From Clostridiales bacterium (GTDB lineage: Bacteria; Bacillota_A; Clostridia; Oscillospirales; Oscillospiraceae): DNA of 6,187 nucleotides. Positions 4,075-6,187 of the stretch are shown one piece after another (the first letter of the stretch is position 1; every line of letters begins with the position of its first letter). The notes beneath the pieces were generated by a model, which saw nothing but the letters and a program-made list of their open reading frames with translations, was not told the DNA's origin and did no database searches. The stretch lies in assembly GCA_019417795.1 (NCBI GenBank), contig DXUR01000172.1, positions 1 to 6,187 of the forward strand, in the 5' to 3' direction. The position numbers were made by a program, and so were the translations under genes.

Positions 4075-6187
4075 ACTCATTTTCAAAAATGCAAAGCGGT
4101 CTGTGAAGGACTATTTGATTTATATTGTGACCATGACACTCTGTGTCACCCTGTTCTATGCGTTTTTATCTATCAGCAGCACCCATTATCATCCGACCAT
4201 TGGTGCGGAATATAATATTTCCCTGCTGGCTGGAGGTATGAAACTGGCAATTTGCGGGATTAGTCTGCTTCTTTTGTTCCTGATCCACTATGTCAATCGT
4301 TTCATGCTGAGAAAAAAACAATCGGAGTTTGCAGTTGAGGCAACCTTGGGAATGGAGCAAAAAACCATAGGACTGCTCTTTTTTGGAGAGACTTTTTTCC
4401 TGCTCATATTCTCTGTGTCGGTGGGAATCCTTCTGGGGATGATCGTTTCTCAGGTCATTACGGCTATGCTGCTTGCTTCTTTTGGGGAACCCTACGCTTT
4501 TTCTTGGTCTTTTTTTCCAGATACTGTGCTGCTGACCGTGGGCTTCTTTGTTGTTTGTCAGATTCTGGTTGGAGTCGGGAATGTCAGAATTCTCAACAAA
4601 AGCAGGATTATTGAACTTATGACGGCAAACCGTCAGAATGAAAAACCGCTTCATAAAAGCAGATGGATGCCGATGATCTGTATTTTCTATGGCATTATGC
4701 TGCTGTGGATGCTGGAGGTAGGTGCTGTAAAATATCATTTTTACTTCGATCCCAGACATCCGCTTCCTGTAAAGCTCATGTATTGGGGGAATGTCCTTTT
4801 CCCTGCACTGACGCTGCTTTGGGCAATCGCAGGTGCTGTTTTACACAGAAAAATAGGATTTTCCCGATATCTTTGTGGGCTTCTGGCTGGTGCTGTATTG
4901 ACCGCTATCCCGATTTTTTCCATCGCAGAACTGGAAAAAGCCTACTTCCTTGGATTTGACGCCCCAACTCTGAATCAATATTTGCTGTTTGGGGTTGCGG
5001 ATATTTTGTTTATCATTTCCGCAGTCATTTATTTATCGAATGCGGCGCTCCTATACTGGAAGGAGTCTAAAGTGTCCCGCAAATATCACAATACGAGTTT
5101 ATTTCTGTTTGGACAGCTTTCCTCTAAGCTGGCTACCAATACGAAAACGATGACGATAATTTGTGTGACCCTGACTTTTTCTATCTGCTTGTTTGTCATT
5201 GCGCCAGTTTTGACAGGATGGAGTCTGGGCTATTTGGATAGTCGGGCAGTCTATGATATTCAAATTTCAAGCCGCTACAACGATGTTTATGAAGTGGAAA
5301 ATCTTCCGGATACAGACTATGGGGAAATTACTGCGTTTATAGAACAAAACAACATAGCGATAAAGGACGATTTGACTTTTTCGGAATATCTTCCCCAAAA
5401 AAGCGACTTTCACCAGCGGGTAAAGTACGATTTTCCTCCCTTGGCAATTGCACTGAAGGATTATAACGCTGTTCGGAAAATGTTGGGATATGAACCTATT
5501 ACCTTACAAACGGATGAATTTGCTACCCACTGGCATCGTGCGGCAGAGGACAAGGATATTGAAAACTACATCGCTAAGCATACCTTACTGGAAACTGACG
5601 CAGGCACCCTGAAACTCAGTGAGAACGCCGTGTTTCAGGAGCCTGTGGGGGAATCTATCTATAATCTTTATACAGATGTGGTGTATATCATACCTGACGA
5701 GATAGCGCAAGTCTTGCTTCCGGTACAGAGCAACCGATTTGTGATGACCCAATATCCGCTTCCCTTCAAAACGGCAGAAATGCTGGAACAGCTTCTTGGG
5801 CGTTCTTATCCAGAAGATCCTGATAAAGACAATCTGGCAGGATACAGTACAACTGTCCATACTACGGAAGTGAACCGTATAATCGCCCTTAACTTTATCC
5901 TAAAAGCGTCCTTGATCTATGGTGCAATTGTGCTGATGGTGATGTGTCTTACCGTGCTGGCTCTTCAGCAGCTCCTAGATGCAGAAAAAAACAACTACAG
6001 ATTTTCGGTTCTGCGAAAAATGGGAGTGGAAGAGAAGGACCTGCATACTTTGGTTCTAAAACAGCTTGGTGTTTGGTTTGGAATGCCGATCACAGCGGCA
6101 ATCGTTTTAGCAATGATTGTGATTGGCTATTTTCTTCAAAGTGTTTCTGCTGAAATCTCAGCTTATATTGGCTGCGGAGCCTTGATG
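4064..6187 (+). CDS. BceB-like FtsX-family ABC permease (3' end outside window)
   Basis: A single frame stays open for 708 codons to the window edge. It starts at ATG 4064 inside the ATPase gene, with GGGAGG (4047-4052) eleven bases upstream and an in-frame GTG one codon earlier. By eye there are membrane segments at about residues 17-37, 59-77, 107-129, 154-171, 203-220, 239-260, 268-286, 307-327, 363-384, 608-636 and 668-692. An extracellular domain of about 220 residues (387-605) lies before the last ones. The two FtsX halves show matching motifs: RKKQSEFAVEATLGM (83-97) and EKNNYRFSVLRKMGV (641-655). The large domain after the ninth segment is the hallmark of Bce permeases, thought to recognise antibiotic-lipid complexes and to contact the kinase. 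The protein is already longer than Bacillus BceB (about 646 residues) and appears to have two extra membrane segments before the extracellular domain. Ligand unknown. Confidence 0.92.
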   Translation, partial: MYAKLIFKNAKRSVKDYLIYIVTMTLCVTLFYAFLSISSTHYHPTIGAEYNISLLAGGMKLAICGISLLLLFLIHYVNRFMLRKKQSEFAVEATLGMEQKTIGLLFFGETFFLLIFSVSVGILLGMIVSQVITAMLLASFGEPYAFSWSFFPDTVLLTVGFFVVCQILVGVGNVRILNKSRIIELMTANRQNEKPLHKSRWMPMICIFYGIMLLWMLEVGAVKYHFYFDPRHPLPVKLMYWGNVLFPALTLLWAIAGAVLHRKIGFSRYLCGLLAGAVLTAIPIFSIAELEKAYFLGFDAPTLNQYLLFGVADILFIISAVIYLSNAALLYWKESKVSRKYHNTSLFLFGQLSSKLATNTKTMTIICVTLTFSICLFVIAPVLTGWSLGYLDSRAVYDIQISSRYNDVYEVENLPDTDYGEITAFIEQNNIAIKDDLTFSEYLPQKSDFHQRVKYDFPPLAIALKDYNAVRKMLGYEPITLQTDEFATHWHRAAEDKDIENYIAKHTLLETDAGTLKLSENAVFQEPVGESIYNLYTDVVYIIPDEIAQVLLPVQSNRFVMTQYPLPFKTAEMLEQLLGRSYPEDPDKDNLAGYSTTVHTTEVNRIIALNFILKASLIYGAIVLMVMCLTVLALQQLLDAEKNNYRFSVLRKMGVEEKDLHTLVLKQLGVWFGMPITAAIVLAMIVIGYFLQSVSAEISAYIGCGALM

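Noticed and set aside
4166..4759. A 197-codon open frame on the minus strand
   Set aside because: It lies wholly inside the permease gene, which has intact FtsX motifs and membrane segments. The minus-strand product is rich in His, Gln, Asn and Ser with no domain pattern, so it is an antisense shadow.
5944..6153. A 69-codon plus-strand frame near the right edge, and a 91-codon minus-strand frame at 5585-5860
   Set aside because: Both lie inside the continuous permease frame, which here encodes the extracellular domain and the second FtsX motif. No independent start signals are present.

Overview
The window reads as chromosomal DNA of a low-to-moderate GC Firmicute, most likely a gut-type Clostridia. 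The pointers are strong GGAGG/GAGGTG ribosome binding sites, AT-rich flanking genes, a DUF523 protein, and a Bce-type two-component system plus ABC transporter module. I cannot name the species. All real genes are on the + strand.

Positions 1-1390 are AT-rich and hold small, loosely related genes: the C-terminal end of a membrane protein (cut by the window start), an NTF2/SnoaL-like protein, a 58-residue protein with a faint DUF4177-like look, and a DUF523 protein with the cysteines of the TudS-type iron-sulfur desulfidases. The first three are closely spaced and look like the end of one operon. A 121-base gap separates them from DUF523.

Positions 1527-6187 have visibly higher GC and form one functional module. 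An OmpR-type response regulator overlaps by ATGA a short intramembrane-sensing histidine kinase. An ABC ATPase then overlaps by 11 bases a large FtsX-type permease that runs off the right edge. This is the layout of BceRS-BceAB systems, which detect and resist cell-wall-active peptide antibiotics. In that family the transporter itself acts as the sensor, because the kinase has almost no extracellular part. The kinase would phosphorylate the regulator, which would switch on the ATPase-permease genes.

The 101-base gap between kinase and ATPase is the regulatory centre of the window. It holds a 12-bp hairpin whose left arm is the last four kinase codons, a T-tract, an inverted repeat with an ACA-N4-TGT core resembling Bce-type operators, a third half-site one helical turn further on, and a plausible promoter. 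This fits a constitutive or weakly expressed regulator-kinase pair and a separately inducible transporter.

I see no tRNA, rRNA, CRISPR array, insertion sequence or attachment site. I do not see a wholly new system. The most unusual points are a permease with two apparent extra membrane segments relative to BceB, and the interlocked terminator/operator.
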